Positions 1 to 7,822 of a stretch of DNA of 64,000 nucleotides are shown in pieces. The stretch spans positions 89,306 to 153,305 of the forward strand of contig JAAVHC010000002.1 in NCBI GenBank assembly GCA_014799925.1, written 5' to 3'. The notes below the pieces were generated by a model that saw only the letters and a list, made by a program, of their open reading frames with translations, searched no databases and was not told where the DNA came from. Numbering within the stretch: position 1 is the stretch's first letter; each line of letters begins with the position of its first letter. The position numbers were made by a program, and so were the translations under genes. The DNA is from Oscillibacter sp. Lineage in GTDB: Bacteria; Bacillota; Clostridia; Oscillospirales; Oscillospiraceae.

Positions 1-35
1 ACAAGCGCCAGCAGCAGCGCGGTCAGTTTCTTCAT
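1..35 (-). CDS. ABC transporter substrate-binding lipoprotein, N-terminus only (cut by window edge)
   Basis: Only the first 11 codons are inside the window. They read MKKLTALLLAL, the start of a secretion signal peptide (two Lys, then a Leu/Ala-rich core). A GGAGG ribosome site lies just upstream at about 44-48. It follows an ABC ATPase and permease of the sulfonate/taurine type on the same strand, so the natural reading is the periplasmic-type binding protein of that importer. The function is inferred from position and signal peptide only; no binding domain is visible. Confidence 0.6.
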   Translation of the reverse strand, partial: MKKLTALLLAL

Positions 36-102
36 TTCATTTTCCTCCATACATATTGTTTGTATCCAAAAGAGCGGCAGCGCTCCTTTGAACGGTGGAT
101 TT

Positions 103-134
103 GCCCCTTGTCGGGGCGGGGGCGCGCAGCCCCC
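103..134 (-). other. Two adjacent GC hairpins between ABC ATPase and binding-protein gene
   Basis: GCCCC/GGGGC (103-117) and GGGGGC/GCCCCC (118-134) form two short stems directly after the ATPase stop codon. Neither is followed by a T-run on the minus strand, so a terminator is unlikely. They could stabilise or partly separate expression of the binding protein, which is usually needed in excess over its permease. They also resemble the GC hairpins of the dispersed repeats in this window. Confidence 0.35.
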
Positions 135-155
135 GGTCCAGAGGTCAGAATCGGG

Positions 156-950
156 TCACTTCCTGACCTCCAGGTACTCCTGATAGACCTCGTTCCAGAT
201 CTCCGCCTTCAGCTCCATGAACCGGGGCTCGCTCTTGGTGCCCTGATCCCTGGGATAGGGGATGTCGATGTCCACGATGCGCTTGATGCGTCCCGGACGG
301 GCGGACATGATGACCACCCGCTGGGCCAGGAGCACGGCCTCGTCCACGTCGTGGGTGATGAAGAAGCAGGTCTTCTTCTCCTCCTCCCAGGTCTTGAGCA
401 GCTCCGTCTGGAGCTGGGCGCGGGTCTGGGCGTCCAGGGCGCCGAAGGGCTCATCCATGAGCAGCACCTCCGGATTGTTGGCGTAGGCCCGGGCAATGGC
501 CACCCGCTGCTTCATGCCGCCGGACAGCTCCTTGGGGTAGGAATTCTCGAAATCCTCCAGCCCCACCATCTTGATGTACTTGCGGGCGATGGCCTCGCAC
601 TCCGCCTTGGGCATACGCTTCATCTGGGGCCCGAACATGACGTTCTGAAGCACCGTCTGCCAGGGGAACAGGGCGTACTGCTGGAACACCACGCCCCGCT
701 TCACGTCGGTGCCGCGGATCAGCTCGCCGTCCAGATAGCACTCGCCGCTGCTGGCCTCGTGGAGGCCGGCCAGGACGTTCAGCAGCGTGGACTTGCCGCA
801 GCCGGAGGGGCCCACCACGCAGATGAACTCGTTCTCCATGATGTCCAGGTTGACGCCGTTGAGGGCCACCGTCGTGCCGTGGTCGCCGTGATATTCTTTC
901 TTGACGTCCTTGATCTTGATCTTTACGCGCCTTCCCGCTTCTCCTGCCAT
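156..950 (-). CDS. ABC transporter ATP-binding protein, nitrate/sulfonate/taurine (SsuB/TauB) family
   Basis: Cytoplasmic ATPase of an importer, 264 residues, normal for this family. Walker A GPSGCGKST is at about 47-55, the signature LSGGMKQR at about 142-149 and Walker B VLLMDEP at about 162-168, with a switch His in FFITHDVDEA. The start has GGGAGG eight bases upstream and overlaps the end of the permease by 28 bp, so the two are translationally coupled. Family membership suggests uptake of an anionic small molecule such as a sulfonate, nitrate or pyrimidine precursor. The operon partners (LarA-like protein, aldolase) make an organic acid plausible, but the substrate cannot be read from sequence. 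Confidence 0.9.
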   Translation of the reverse strand: MAGEAGRRVKIKIKDVKKEYHGDHGTTVALNGVNLDIMENEFICVVGPSGCGKSTLLNVLAGLHEASSGECYLDGELIRGTDVKRGVVFQQYALFPWQTVLQNVMFGPQMKRMPKAECEAIARKYIKMVGLEDFENSYPKELSGGMKQRVAIARAYANNPEVLLMDEPFGALDAQTRAQLQTELLKTWEEEKKTCFFITHDVDEAVLLAQRVVIMSARPGRIKRIVDIDIPYPRDQGTKSEPRFMELKAEIWNEVYQEYLEVRK

Positions 951-1753
951 GAGGTCAGCCTCCCTTCAATAATATCTACCAACAGGTTCAACAGCGTGCC
1001 GATGATGCCGATGATGATGATGTAGCCCAGCATGGCGTCGGTCTCAAAGGTGGTCTTGAGGGTGCTGATGCGCATGCCAAGACCGGCCTGCGCGCCGGTG
1101 GACTCCGCCGCCAGCAGGGTGGTCAGCCCCGCGCTCAGGCCCAGCCGCACGGCGGTGAGGATAAAGGGCACCGTGGCGGGCAGGGTGATGCGGAAAAAGA
1201 TGTCCATGTCGTTGGCCCCCAGCACGCGGGCGGCCTTGACCAGGGTGTTGTCGATGTTGCGGATGCCGTGGAAGATGGTGATGCACATGGTCATGAAGGT
1301 GCAGATCCAGATCAGCACCACCGAGGGGGCGCGGCCCACGCCCAGCATGATGACGATCAGGGGCGCGTAGGCCAGGGCGGGGATGTTGCGGATGAAGTTG
1401 ATCCAGGGCTCAATGATCTTGCGCACCGGGGTATACCAGGCCATGAGGAACGCCACCGGCAGAGACGTGATGAAGCCCAGTCCGAAGCCCAGGGCCACGG
1501 AGATCATACTGCTGACGAAGTCGCTCCACAGGGCGTCCCGCTTGATCATGGTCTGGAGGCCCTGGAGGACCGAGGGCCGGCCGTTGATGGAGACGATGAA
1601 CGGGAAGCTGCGGCCTGTCTTTTTGCCAATGGAGAGGATAAACAGCACCACCAGCGCCACCACCAGGGAGAGCAGCAGCCACAGCCGGTTGACCATCCGG
1701 GTATGCCGCTCCGCCTTGGTCAGGGGTCTTTTCTCTCGCTTTGTTTTGCTCAT
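923..1753 (-). CDS. ABC transporter permease, SsuC/TauC family
   Basis: Inner-membrane permease of 276 residues. After a basic N-terminus there is a first membrane span at about 24-42, then the BPD_transp_1 core. The EAA loop that docks the ATPase is seen around KAARVLGANDMDIFFRITLP. The strong site GGAAGG precedes the ATG. It lies about 100 bp after the LarA-like gene and overlaps the ATPase gene. With the ATPase and the truncated lipoprotein at the window edge it forms a complete three-part importer. Confidence 0.9.
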   Translation of the reverse strand: MSKTKREKRPLTKAERHTRMVNRLWLLLSLVVALVVLFILSIGKKTGRSFPFIVSINGRPSVLQGLQTMIKRDALWSDFVSSMISVALGFGLGFITSLPVAFLMAWYTPVRKIIEPWINFIRNIPALAYAPLIVIMLGVGRAPSVVLIWICTFMTMCITIFHGIRNIDNTLVKAARVLGANDMDIFFRITLPATVPFILTAVRLGLSAGLTTLLAAESTGAQAGLGMRISTLKTTFETDAMLGYIIIIGIIGTLLNLLVDIIEGRLTSWQEKREGA

Positions 1754-1855
1754 ACGACACCTTCCTTTACTTCTCTTTTTTCAGAACCTGAACACAGGTT
1801 CTCATTTTGGACTCGTGCTTATGGCAGCGGGCCCGGCTGCTTTTCCGGCGGAGGC

Positions 1856-3334
1856 TCAGCAGCCGCAGTGCCCGTTGGTCCCGTCGTAGGGTTCATCCTT
1901 CATGCACAGATGGACCGCGCCCACCTTAAAGGTTTTTGGCAGCGCCAGAATATTGGGGTTGGGCCCTACATACTTCTTCATGGCGTCCGCCAGCGCCTCC
2001 TCGAAGGTGGCGCGGGTCTTCAGACCCATGCCCCGGGCGATGCCGGGCTCCTGAGCGCCCACGATGTAGATGGCGGCGGTGTTCATCTCGGCGATATGGC
2101 CGCAGCTCATCATGGAGAAGCCGTGGAAGGGATGGAAGGCGTTGGCGAAGCGGTACTTCCGGATGTACTCCTCGTTGGTGGCGAAGTACTCCCCGTACCG
2201 GTTCATATCCGGCAGGATGTTCATATGGTCATGCTGGAACATCTCGTACAGCTCCCGCAGGTAGGGCCAGCGCTCGTCGTGGAAGTACCCGTTGCAGATG
2301 GAGGAGCAGATGATCACGCAGTTGTCCTTCATCACCCGCTTGTGGCGGATGACCTGGGCGGACAGGGCCTGCATCAGCTGGATGGGGTTGGTGCCCATGC
2401 CGTCGCCGTAGTGGAAATTCTGGGGCATGCCGAAGACCATCACGTCGTATTTCTTCTCCGCGAAGGGTACGTAGGTCCGCTTGTCGGCCACCTCCCAGCT
2501 TCTGGGCATCATCTCGGCGGCGCAGCCGGAGAAAATGGCGATCTGCCGGGAATAGGTGTCCAGCACCGCGTCGCAGCAGAAGAAGGGATGTCCCATCTTT
2601 TCCTCCATCCACATGCCGATCTCGTCAAACTTGGTCCGCATCAGGTTCTTGCCGGACACGGGGGTGAAATCCTGCCGGTGCATGACCTGGGGCACGTGGT
2701 GGCTGGCGATGGAGCGCCAGTGGGTGATGCCGGTGGCGCAGTGCTTGTAGCCGCCGGAGTAGCCGCCGTAGGGGTTGCCCTGGGTGTGTCCGATGAGGAT
2801 GGGGATGTCGCAGTCGAAGACGTACTTGTTCATCAGCACCGGGTCGCCCCGCCGGGTGGTCCCCAGGTCCACCATGTGCTCATAGTCCTCGCTGTCGTGG
2901 CTGGTGAGCTGGCCGGAGCAGTAGAACTCGTTGAACAGCTCCTCGCCCAGGATCTGCTTCATCTCCGGCACGGTGGCCCGGGGGTGCAGGCCGTTGGAAA
3001 TGAGCATCAGGATGTCTTTTTTCTCCACGCCCGCCGCGTACAGCTCGTCCAGACACGCCCGGATGGACACCTTCCGGTGGCTGGTGGCCTGGCAGCCTCC
3101 CTTGACGATGTCGGGGATGACGAACACCACCGTCTTGCCGGGGCCCGCCAGCTCCCTGAGGGGCTTCATTCCGATGGGGTTCCGGATGCTCTCCAGGGTG
3201 GCGCTGTAGAGGCTGTCCCAGTCCTGGGGCAGGCAGGGGGGATCGGGGATGGTCTCGCCGGGGATAAACACGTCGGTGCTGTCGGGCAGGTCAGCGGCCA
3301 TGAGGCCGTGGCCGTATTCAAACTCCAATTTCAT
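1856..3334 (-). CDS. LarA-family (DUF2088) nickel-pincer racemase/epimerase homologue
   Basis: 492 residues, longer than lactate racemase LarA (about 425). LarA proteins racemise or epimerise 2-hydroxy acids with a covalently bound nickel-pincer nucleotide. Seen here: NGLHPR with His117 (matching LarA His108), GGYSGGYK with Lys197 (the cofactor-tethering Lys184) and His213 at Lys+16 (Ni ligand His200). The residue at Lys-10, catalytic His174 in LarA, is Asn187; a His lies at 183 instead. The C-terminus ends in HCGC. ATG overlaps the upstream hydrolase stop as ATGA, with GGAGG inside that gene. Known LarA homologues act on lactate, malate, phenyllactate, hydroxyglutarate or gluconate. The substrate here is unknown, and larB/C/E cofactor genes are not in the window. 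Confidence 0.75.
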   Translation of the reverse strand: MKLEFEYGHGLMAADLPDSTDVFIPGETIPDPPCLPQDWDSLYSATLESIRNPIGMKPLRELAGPGKTVVFVIPDIVKGGCQATSHRKVSIRACLDELYAAGVEKKDILMLISNGLHPRATVPEMKQILGEELFNEFYCSGQLTSHDSEDYEHMVDLGTTRRGDPVLMNKYVFDCDIPILIGHTQGNPYGGYSGGYKHCATGITHWRSIASHHVPQVMHRQDFTPVSGKNLMRTKFDEIGMWMEEKMGHPFFCCDAVLDTYSRQIAIFSGCAAEMMPRSWEVADKRTYVPFAEKKYDVMVFGMPQNFHYGDGMGTNPIQLMQALSAQVIRHKRVMKDNCVIICSSICNGYFHDERWPYLRELYEMFQHDHMNILPDMNRYGEYFATNEEYIRKYRFANAFHPFHGFSMMSCGHIAEMNTAAIYIVGAQEPGIARGMGLKTRATFEEALADAMKKYVGPNPNILALPKTFKVGAVHLCMKDEPYDGTNGHCGC

Positions 3335-4155
3335 GTGCGCCCTCCTTGTACTGCTGTTTTTTCATTCAAAAATTGCTGGATCCGCTTGTTGAAATCCGGG
3401 GCTTCTTCATATGCGCCGTGCCCCAGCGTATCATACATATGAATTTGGCATTTCAGTTTTTCGGCAATCTCCTCAGACGCGGCGCCTGTGACGATCTGAT
3501 CCCGCTTTCCGCCCAGCACGAGCGCAGGGCAGGTGATTTTATGAAGCTCAGGATAGGAATCGCAGGTCAGGCAGGCTTTCGCGAGCGCGATAAAGCGGCT
3601 GAAATCCTTCGGCTTTCCTGCTTTTGAAAGAATCGGGAACAGCCAGCCATATCTCCTTTGATACGCATCCGAATACATTTTTTTCAGCATGTCGCGGACA
3701 AGGGCTTCATATTCCCGCCGTTCCGCCAGACTGATCCATCCGCAGATCACGCTTTCCATGACCGTATTCTTTCTGGACGCCGTGACGCCCAGCACCAATC
3801 CGTTCACAAGGTGCGGATGGTCAATCGCAAGATACTGCGCGATCATCCCTCCCTGCGAAACGCCAAAAACGTCCGCCGCGCGAAGGTCCATCCGCTCCAT
3901 GGCAAAAGCAGCATCCTCCGCCATTTCCCGTATGGTATATCCATCGGGGACCGCTTCCTTTTTATCCATCACATATACCGTATACTCCTTTGAAAAAGTC
4001 CGGTACATGTAAGCCAGCGGAAGCGCCGCCCCTTTTACGCGCTGAAAGCTGAGCCCCGGAATGATGACCAGCGTTCTGCGGCCTGTTCCAAAGACGGCGC
4101 AATCCAAAGCGGTGCCGTCTTTCTCAAATGTCAGGGTTTTGATATGGCGCGGCAT
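3331..4155 (-). CDS. Alpha/beta hydrolase
   Basis: 274 residues with the alpha/beta hydrolase fold. An oxyanion strand ends in VIIPGLS (about 31-37), the nucleophile elbow is GVSQGG (Ser about 100), an acid is likely in the GGKRDQI region and the base His is in TLGHGAYEE near 248. Such enzymes cleave esters, lactones or C-C bonds. No signal peptide, so cytoplasmic. It sits between the isomerase gene (19 bp gap) and the LarA-like gene (ATGA overlap), so it is cotranscribed. Its base composition is visibly less GC-rich than the neighbours, suggesting a later addition to the operon. A lactonase feeding a hydroxy acid to the LarA-like protein is possible but unproven. Confidence 0.7.
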   Translation of the reverse strand: MPRHIKTLTFEKDGTALDCAVFGTGRRTLVIIPGLSFQRVKGAALPLAYMYRTFSKEYTVYVMDKKEAVPDGYTIREMAEDAAFAMERMDLRAADVFGVSQGGMIAQYLAIDHPHLVNGLVLGVTASRKNTVMESVICGWISLAERREYEALVRDMLKKMYSDAYQRRYGWLFPILSKAGKPKDFSRFIALAKACLTCDSYPELHKITCPALVLGGKRDQIVTGAASEEIAEKLKCQIHMYDTLGHGAYEEAPDFNKRIQQFLNEKTAVQGGRT

Positions 4156-4174
4156 CCTGTATACACACCGACCT

Positions 4175-5011
4175 TTACTCGCCCAGGTACAGACGGATGA
4201 TCTCCAGATACTCCTCCGGGTAGAATCCGATCTCCCCCTGGAACCGGGTCAGGGCGATGAGCCCGCCGTCGATCTCCGCAATGGAGGCCAGCATGGCGGC
4301 GTTGTCCGCCTTCAGCCCGCCGCCGTAGACCACGTCCATGCCGCCGGTCCGCTCCTTGACGAAGCGGGCGATTCTGGTGATGTATTCCTTGTCCGCCGGG
4401 GTCTTGCCGGGGCCGATGGACCACACCGGCTCATAGCCGATGACCACGCGGCTCCTGTCCACGCCGTCCAGGCCCGCGTCCAGCTGCTCGCCCAGAACTT
4501 TCTCCCACTCAGGCTGCTCCTCGCTGGTCTCGCCGATGCAGTACAGCACCGTGAGGCCCGCGTCCTGGGCGCATTTGATCTCCTGGTTCAGCAGGCGGTT
4601 CACGGCGCTCATGTCCGTCACGCCGGCCTCCGCCAGAATGCCCTTCTTGTCGCTGCGCTCCTCGCAGTGCCCGATCAGGGTAGAGGTACAGCCCATGGCC
4701 CTGACGATGGAGGCGGGACGGTTGGTGGTGAACGCCCCGAAGTTGCCGCCCAGGTTGGTATTCATCCGGTACACGCCCTGGCTGCCCAGCTGCACCGGAC
4801 TGCCCTCGCTCTTCGCGGCGGCCGCGCCCAGCAGGTGGGCCTCCGGCAGATACTGCACAAACTCCACCCTGGCGGGGTCGTACTTTTTCAGCGCCTCCTG
4901 AGTGCCGCTCACCACGGCCGCGCCCCAGTCCTTCACAGGGGCCAGCCGGTTCACGCCGCCCAGCTCCACGGGCACGTCAAAGCGCTTCAGATTCAGATAG
5001 ATATGCTTCAT
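4175..5011 (-). CDS. Divergent triose-phosphate isomerase family protein
   Basis: 278 residues, somewhat longer than typical TIM (about 250). Active-site landmarks are present: Lys in NLKRF (residue 9, for the usual NWK), His in IGHCEER (normally IGHSERR), Glu in YEPVWSIGPGKTP, and a phosphate-gripping YGGG. The family interconverts dihydroxyacetone phosphate and glyceraldehyde 3-phosphate. The unusual N-terminus and the SER to CEE change mark a paralogue subgroup; isomerisation of another phosphorylated ketose, as in the TIM-like tetrulose-phosphate isomerases, is an alternative. It lies between the phosphofructokinase gene (69 bp gap) and the hydrolase, on one strand with an aldolase. Confidence 0.8.
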   Translation of the reverse strand: MKHIYLNLKRFDVPVELGGVNRLAPVKDWGAAVVSGTQEALKKYDPARVEFVQYLPEAHLLGAAAAKSEGSPVQLGSQGVYRMNTNLGGNFGAFTTNRPASIVRAMGCTSTLIGHCEERSDKKGILAEAGVTDMSAVNRLLNQEIKCAQDAGLTVLYCIGETSEEQPEWEKVLGEQLDAGLDGVDRSRVVIGYEPVWSIGPGKTPADKEYITRIARFVKERTGGMDVVYGGGLKADNAAMLASIAEIDGGLIALTRFQGEIGFYPEEYLEIIRLYLGE

Positions 5012-5080
5012 CGATTTTACATGCTCCCATCAATAAAGATTCTTTCGTTACCGTGTGAAAATCCGGGTCAGGAAAAAGTA

Positions 5081-6244
5081 TCACTTTCTCAGCAGGGCGT
5101 ACTCCGGGAAGCCGTCTCCCATCAGGGGCATGGCATAGTCAAAGAATTCGTCCGCGATCCGGTTCCCGTCCACGATCCACTCCGGCGGGAACTTCTTTTC
5201 CACATTGGCCACCTTGTCCAGCGGGGCCAGGAACAGACTGCTGCCGTACCGGGGGGACCGCCGGGCCTCAATGGCCACCATATATCCGCTCTCGCCCTTC
5301 AGCGCGGCCTCCAGGGCGTACCGGCCCACGGCGTATGCCTCCTCCCGGTCCACTTCCGACACATAGGGGATGCTGGCCCGGCCCAGCAGTCCCGGCTTCT
5401 CCGCCCGGGACTTGAGGCCCAGCTTCCGGATGATCCGGTCCGTCACATGCTGGGCGGCGCCGCCGGGGATCTTGTGGCCGAAGCCGTCCACGATGCCCGT
5501 GTCCGCCAGGGGCCTGCCGTCCAGGCCGCAGACGCCCTCGCTGACCGTTACCAGCAGGCCGCGGCCCCTGGCAAAGCCCTTCTCAATGTCGGCCAGCATT
5601 TTCTCCTCGTCCACCGGGACCTCCGGCAGATAGGTCAGCACCTCGCAGTCGGTGAGCCGCGCCGCCATGGCGCTGGCGGCGGTGACCCACCCGGCGTTCC
5701 GGCCCATCAGCTCCAGCACCACCACATGGATGGGCAGGCCGGAGGCGTCCAGGGCCAGCTCGGCGGCGCTGAGGGCCGCGTACCGGGCGGCGGACCCGAA
5801 GCCGGGGCAGTGGTCCGTGATGTCCAGGTCGTTGTCCATGGTCTTGGGGATGCCGATGACCCGCAGGTCCAGATTTTCCTTCCTGGCAAGCTCATTGACC
5901 TTATTGCAGGTGTCCATGGAGTCGTTGCCGCCGTTATAGAAGAAGCAGTCGATGTTGAATTTCCGCAGGGTCTCCAGCACCGTGGGGTAGTCCGCGTCGG
6001 TGAGCTTCCTCCGGCAGGAGCCGATGGCGGAGGCGGGGGTATGGCCCAGCTTCGCGATGACGGCGGCGGGCACGTCCGTCAGGTCGATGAGGTCGCCCTT
6101 CAGGATGCCCTCCGCGCCGAACCGGGCGGCGTAGATATGATCCACCTGCCGGTCAGCTCTGGCGGCTTCCACTACACCTTGCAGAGAGCAGTTGATGACC
6201 GCAGTGGGGCCGCCGCCGTGGGCGACAAGAATGTTTTTTCCCAT
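5081..6244 (-). CDS. 6-phosphofructokinase, probably pyrophosphate-dependent
   Basis: 387 residues from the ATG at 6244 (GAAAGG nine bases upstream; a TTG at 6250 is in frame but less likely). PfkA-family motifs are GGGPTAVINCS, GGNDSMD, PKTMDND and MGRNAGW. ATP enzymes carry Gly at positions equivalent to E. coli 104 and 124 (GGDGS, PGTIDND). Here these are Asp (GGND) and Lys (PKT), the pair diagnostic of pyrophosphate-dependent enzymes, which work reversibly. Two bases separate it from the upstream aldolase stop. With that aldolase and the isomerase it would convert fructose 6-phosphate to triose phosphates or run backwards. Confidence 0.85.
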   Translation of the reverse strand: MGKNILVAHGGGPTAVINCSLQGVVEAARADRQVDHIYAARFGAEGILKGDLIDLTDVPAAVIAKLGHTPASAIGSCRRKLTDADYPTVLETLRKFNIDCFFYNGGNDSMDTCNKVNELARKENLDLRVIGIPKTMDNDLDITDHCPGFGSAARYAALSAAELALDASGLPIHVVVLELMGRNAGWVTAASAMAARLTDCEVLTYLPEVPVDEEKMLADIEKGFARGRGLLVTVSEGVCGLDGRPLADTGIVDGFGHKIPGGAAQHVTDRIIRKLGLKSRAEKPGLLGRASIPYVSEVDREEAYAVGRYALEAALKGESGYMVAIEARRSPRYGSSLFLAPLDKVANVEKKFPPEWIVDGNRIADEFFDYAMPLMGDGFPEYALLRK

Positions 6245-6246
6245 AC

Positions 6247-7404
6247 TCAAATGCCTTTCTTGCGATACCGCTCGGCCATCTCATCCAGGCTGACGGCTTC
6301 AATGAGGGGGGCCTTGCCCACGCTGTCGAACTCCACGATGAGGGCGCCCACCACTTCCTTCACGCCCCGCTCGATGCAGTCCACGATGCGCGCAACGTCC
6401 TCGTCGGGCACATTGCCGTACATGACGGTATCCATAATAGGGGGCAGGAACACGCGGGGATCAAAGGCGGAGGGGTTGGCCAGCAGCAGGCGGTAAATCT
6501 CACTGATGGAGGCCCTCTCCCGCAGCTCCGGCTCGTACGCGAACAGTTCCCGCAGGTTCCGGGTGACCGCCAGGCGGATGTCGGTGTCCACGTTGATCTT
6601 CCGGATGCCCAGCTTGGAGACCTCCTTGAGCTGCTCCTTCCTGATGCCGTAGGCGTCGTGGATGTCGCCGCCCAGGGCGTTGATCTCCCTGACGATGTAC
6701 TGGGGGACGGTGGAGGAACCGTGGCTGACCAGGGTGCCCTCGATCCCCTCGTGCATCATGCACTCCTTGGTGGCGATGGCGATCTCCTTGCGGATGACGG
6801 TGTCCTTGCCCTTGTTGGCGCCGTGCTTGGTGCCGTAGCTGATGGCCAGGGCGTCCACGCCGGTCTGCCGGAAGAACTTCACCGCGTCCATGGGGTTGGT
6901 ATAGGTGGAATTGGCGGCGAAGACGTGGTCCTCCACGCCTGCCAGGACCCCCAGCTCGCCCTCCACGGTGACGCCCCGCTCGTGGGCGTACTTGACCACC
7001 TCGCGGGTCAGCTCCACATTCTCCTCAAAGGGGAGGGAGGACCCGTCGATCATCACGGAGGTGTAGCCCCCGGCGATGGCGGCGACGCAGGAGTCCAGGT
7101 TCTTGCCGTGGTCCAGGTGCAGGGCCACGGGGATGGGGCTGGTCTCGGCGTACTTCTTCACGGCGTTGGCGATGTTCAGCGCGCCCTTTTTCTTGTCCTC
7201 CAGAGTGCCGTTGGCGAAATCCGTGCGCCCGCCCATGAAGGCGTTGGCCAGGTCCGCGCCCTGTAAAATAGCGGCGGAGCGGAACATCTCATGGACCTGG
7301 ATGACGGCCTTGGCCTGGCAGACGGCGTTGACATTGAACGCTCCCTGGGCGTAGTTGTACTTCTCGGTGGCGTCCAAAATGGCTTTCATAGGAACCAGTG
7401 GCAT
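6247..7404 (-). CDS. Class II (zinc) fructose-bisphosphate aldolase family protein
   Basis: 385 residues, longer than usual class II aldolases (about 285-360). Zinc and substrate motifs are LHLDHG, GYTSVMIDGSSLPFEEN, VEGELG, a YGTKHG loop, SHGSSTVP (usually HGGSG) and KINVDTDIR. It should cleave a ketose 1,6-bisphosphate into dihydroxyacetone phosphate and an aldehyde. The altered His loop and extra length leave room for a different ketose bisphosphate. It is the first gene of the operon: GGAGGT lies seven bases before ATG and promoter-like boxes are at 7467-7506. Confidence 0.85.
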   Translation of the reverse strand: MPLVPMKAILDATEKYNYAQGAFNVNAVCQAKAVIQVHEMFRSAAILQGADLANAFMGGRTDFANGTLEDKKKGALNIANAVKKYAETSPIPVALHLDHGKNLDSCVAAIAGGYTSVMIDGSSLPFEENVELTREVVKYAHERGVTVEGELGVLAGVEDHVFAANSTYTNPMDAVKFFRQTGVDALAISYGTKHGANKGKDTVIRKEIAIATKECMMHEGIEGTLVSHGSSTVPQYIVREINALGGDIHDAYGIRKEQLKEVSKLGIRKINVDTDIRLAVTRNLRELFAYEPELRERASISEIYRLLLANPSAFDPRVFLPPIMDTVMYGNVPDEDVARIVDCIERGVKEVVGALIVEFDSVGKAPLIEAVSLDEMAERYRKKGI

Positions 7405-7466
7405 ATCGCTTTACCTCCGACCCGGCGGGCTGGCCGCCGAAATTTTTTATTTAAATTAATTAATTT

Positions 7467-7506
7467 ATTATACTGTTAGAATACACCTGATCCGACCATC
7501 TTACAA
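7467..7506 (-). promoter_or_regulatory. Candidate sigma-A promoter(s) of the aldolase operon
   Basis: On the minus strand TTGTAA (7501-7506) and TATTCT (7478-7483) are separated by exactly 17 bases. A perfect TATAAT lies slightly downstream at 7467-7472 with a poor -35. The AT-rich run after it (7441-7470) forms the untranslated leader before the aldolase ribosome site. No operator was recognised. Confidence 0.5.
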
Positions 7507-7599
7507 GTTGGGAAAAGCACTAAAATTTTCCCCGCGTTTTCGTTGAGAATCACAAGTTTTTATTTCGATCCTTATAGTTGACACACTTGAGAACAAGTA

Positions 7600-7686
7600 T
7601 ATGTTGGGCTTCGCCCAAACCCACCAGGGGCGTTGCCCCTGGACCCTACCGCCCTTTGAAAAGGGCGGCCCTAAACTTTATTATTT
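7600..7686. repeat. Three tandem short hairpins, related to the dispersed hairpin repeats
   Basis: Three perfect or near-perfect stems in a row: GTTTGGGC-type (about 7603-7620), CCAGGGGC/GCCCCTGG and CCGCCCTTT/AAAGGGCGG, ending in a T/A-rich tract. The middle stem with the following GGACCCT matches the GC-hairpin part of the repeats at 37.0 and 42.8 kb. The rest of the 418-base gap 7405-7822 holds the promoter above and the hairpin at 7743-7779. Confidence 0.5.
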
Positions 7687-7742
7687 TTTAAGTGTGTCCA
7701 CTATATCATACCGCCGTTTCCCAAATGCGCCCGCTGTACGCA

Positions 7743-7779
7743 GACCGCCGGCCGCCCGTATCCCGGGCAGCCGGCGGTC
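7743..7779 (-). terminator. Strong hairpin after the histidine kinase gene
   Basis: GACCGCCGGC(C)GCCCG pairs with CGGGC(A)GCCGGCGGTC around a five-base loop, 44 bases past the kinase stop codon. There is no T-run on the minus strand, so it may act as an RNA end-protecting structure or a Rho-assisted stop rather than a classical intrinsic terminator. Confidence 0.45.
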
Positions 7780-7822
7780 CAAAGGTGCGCAGTCCACGCG
7801 CCCGCGGAATCCCCGCACTCGA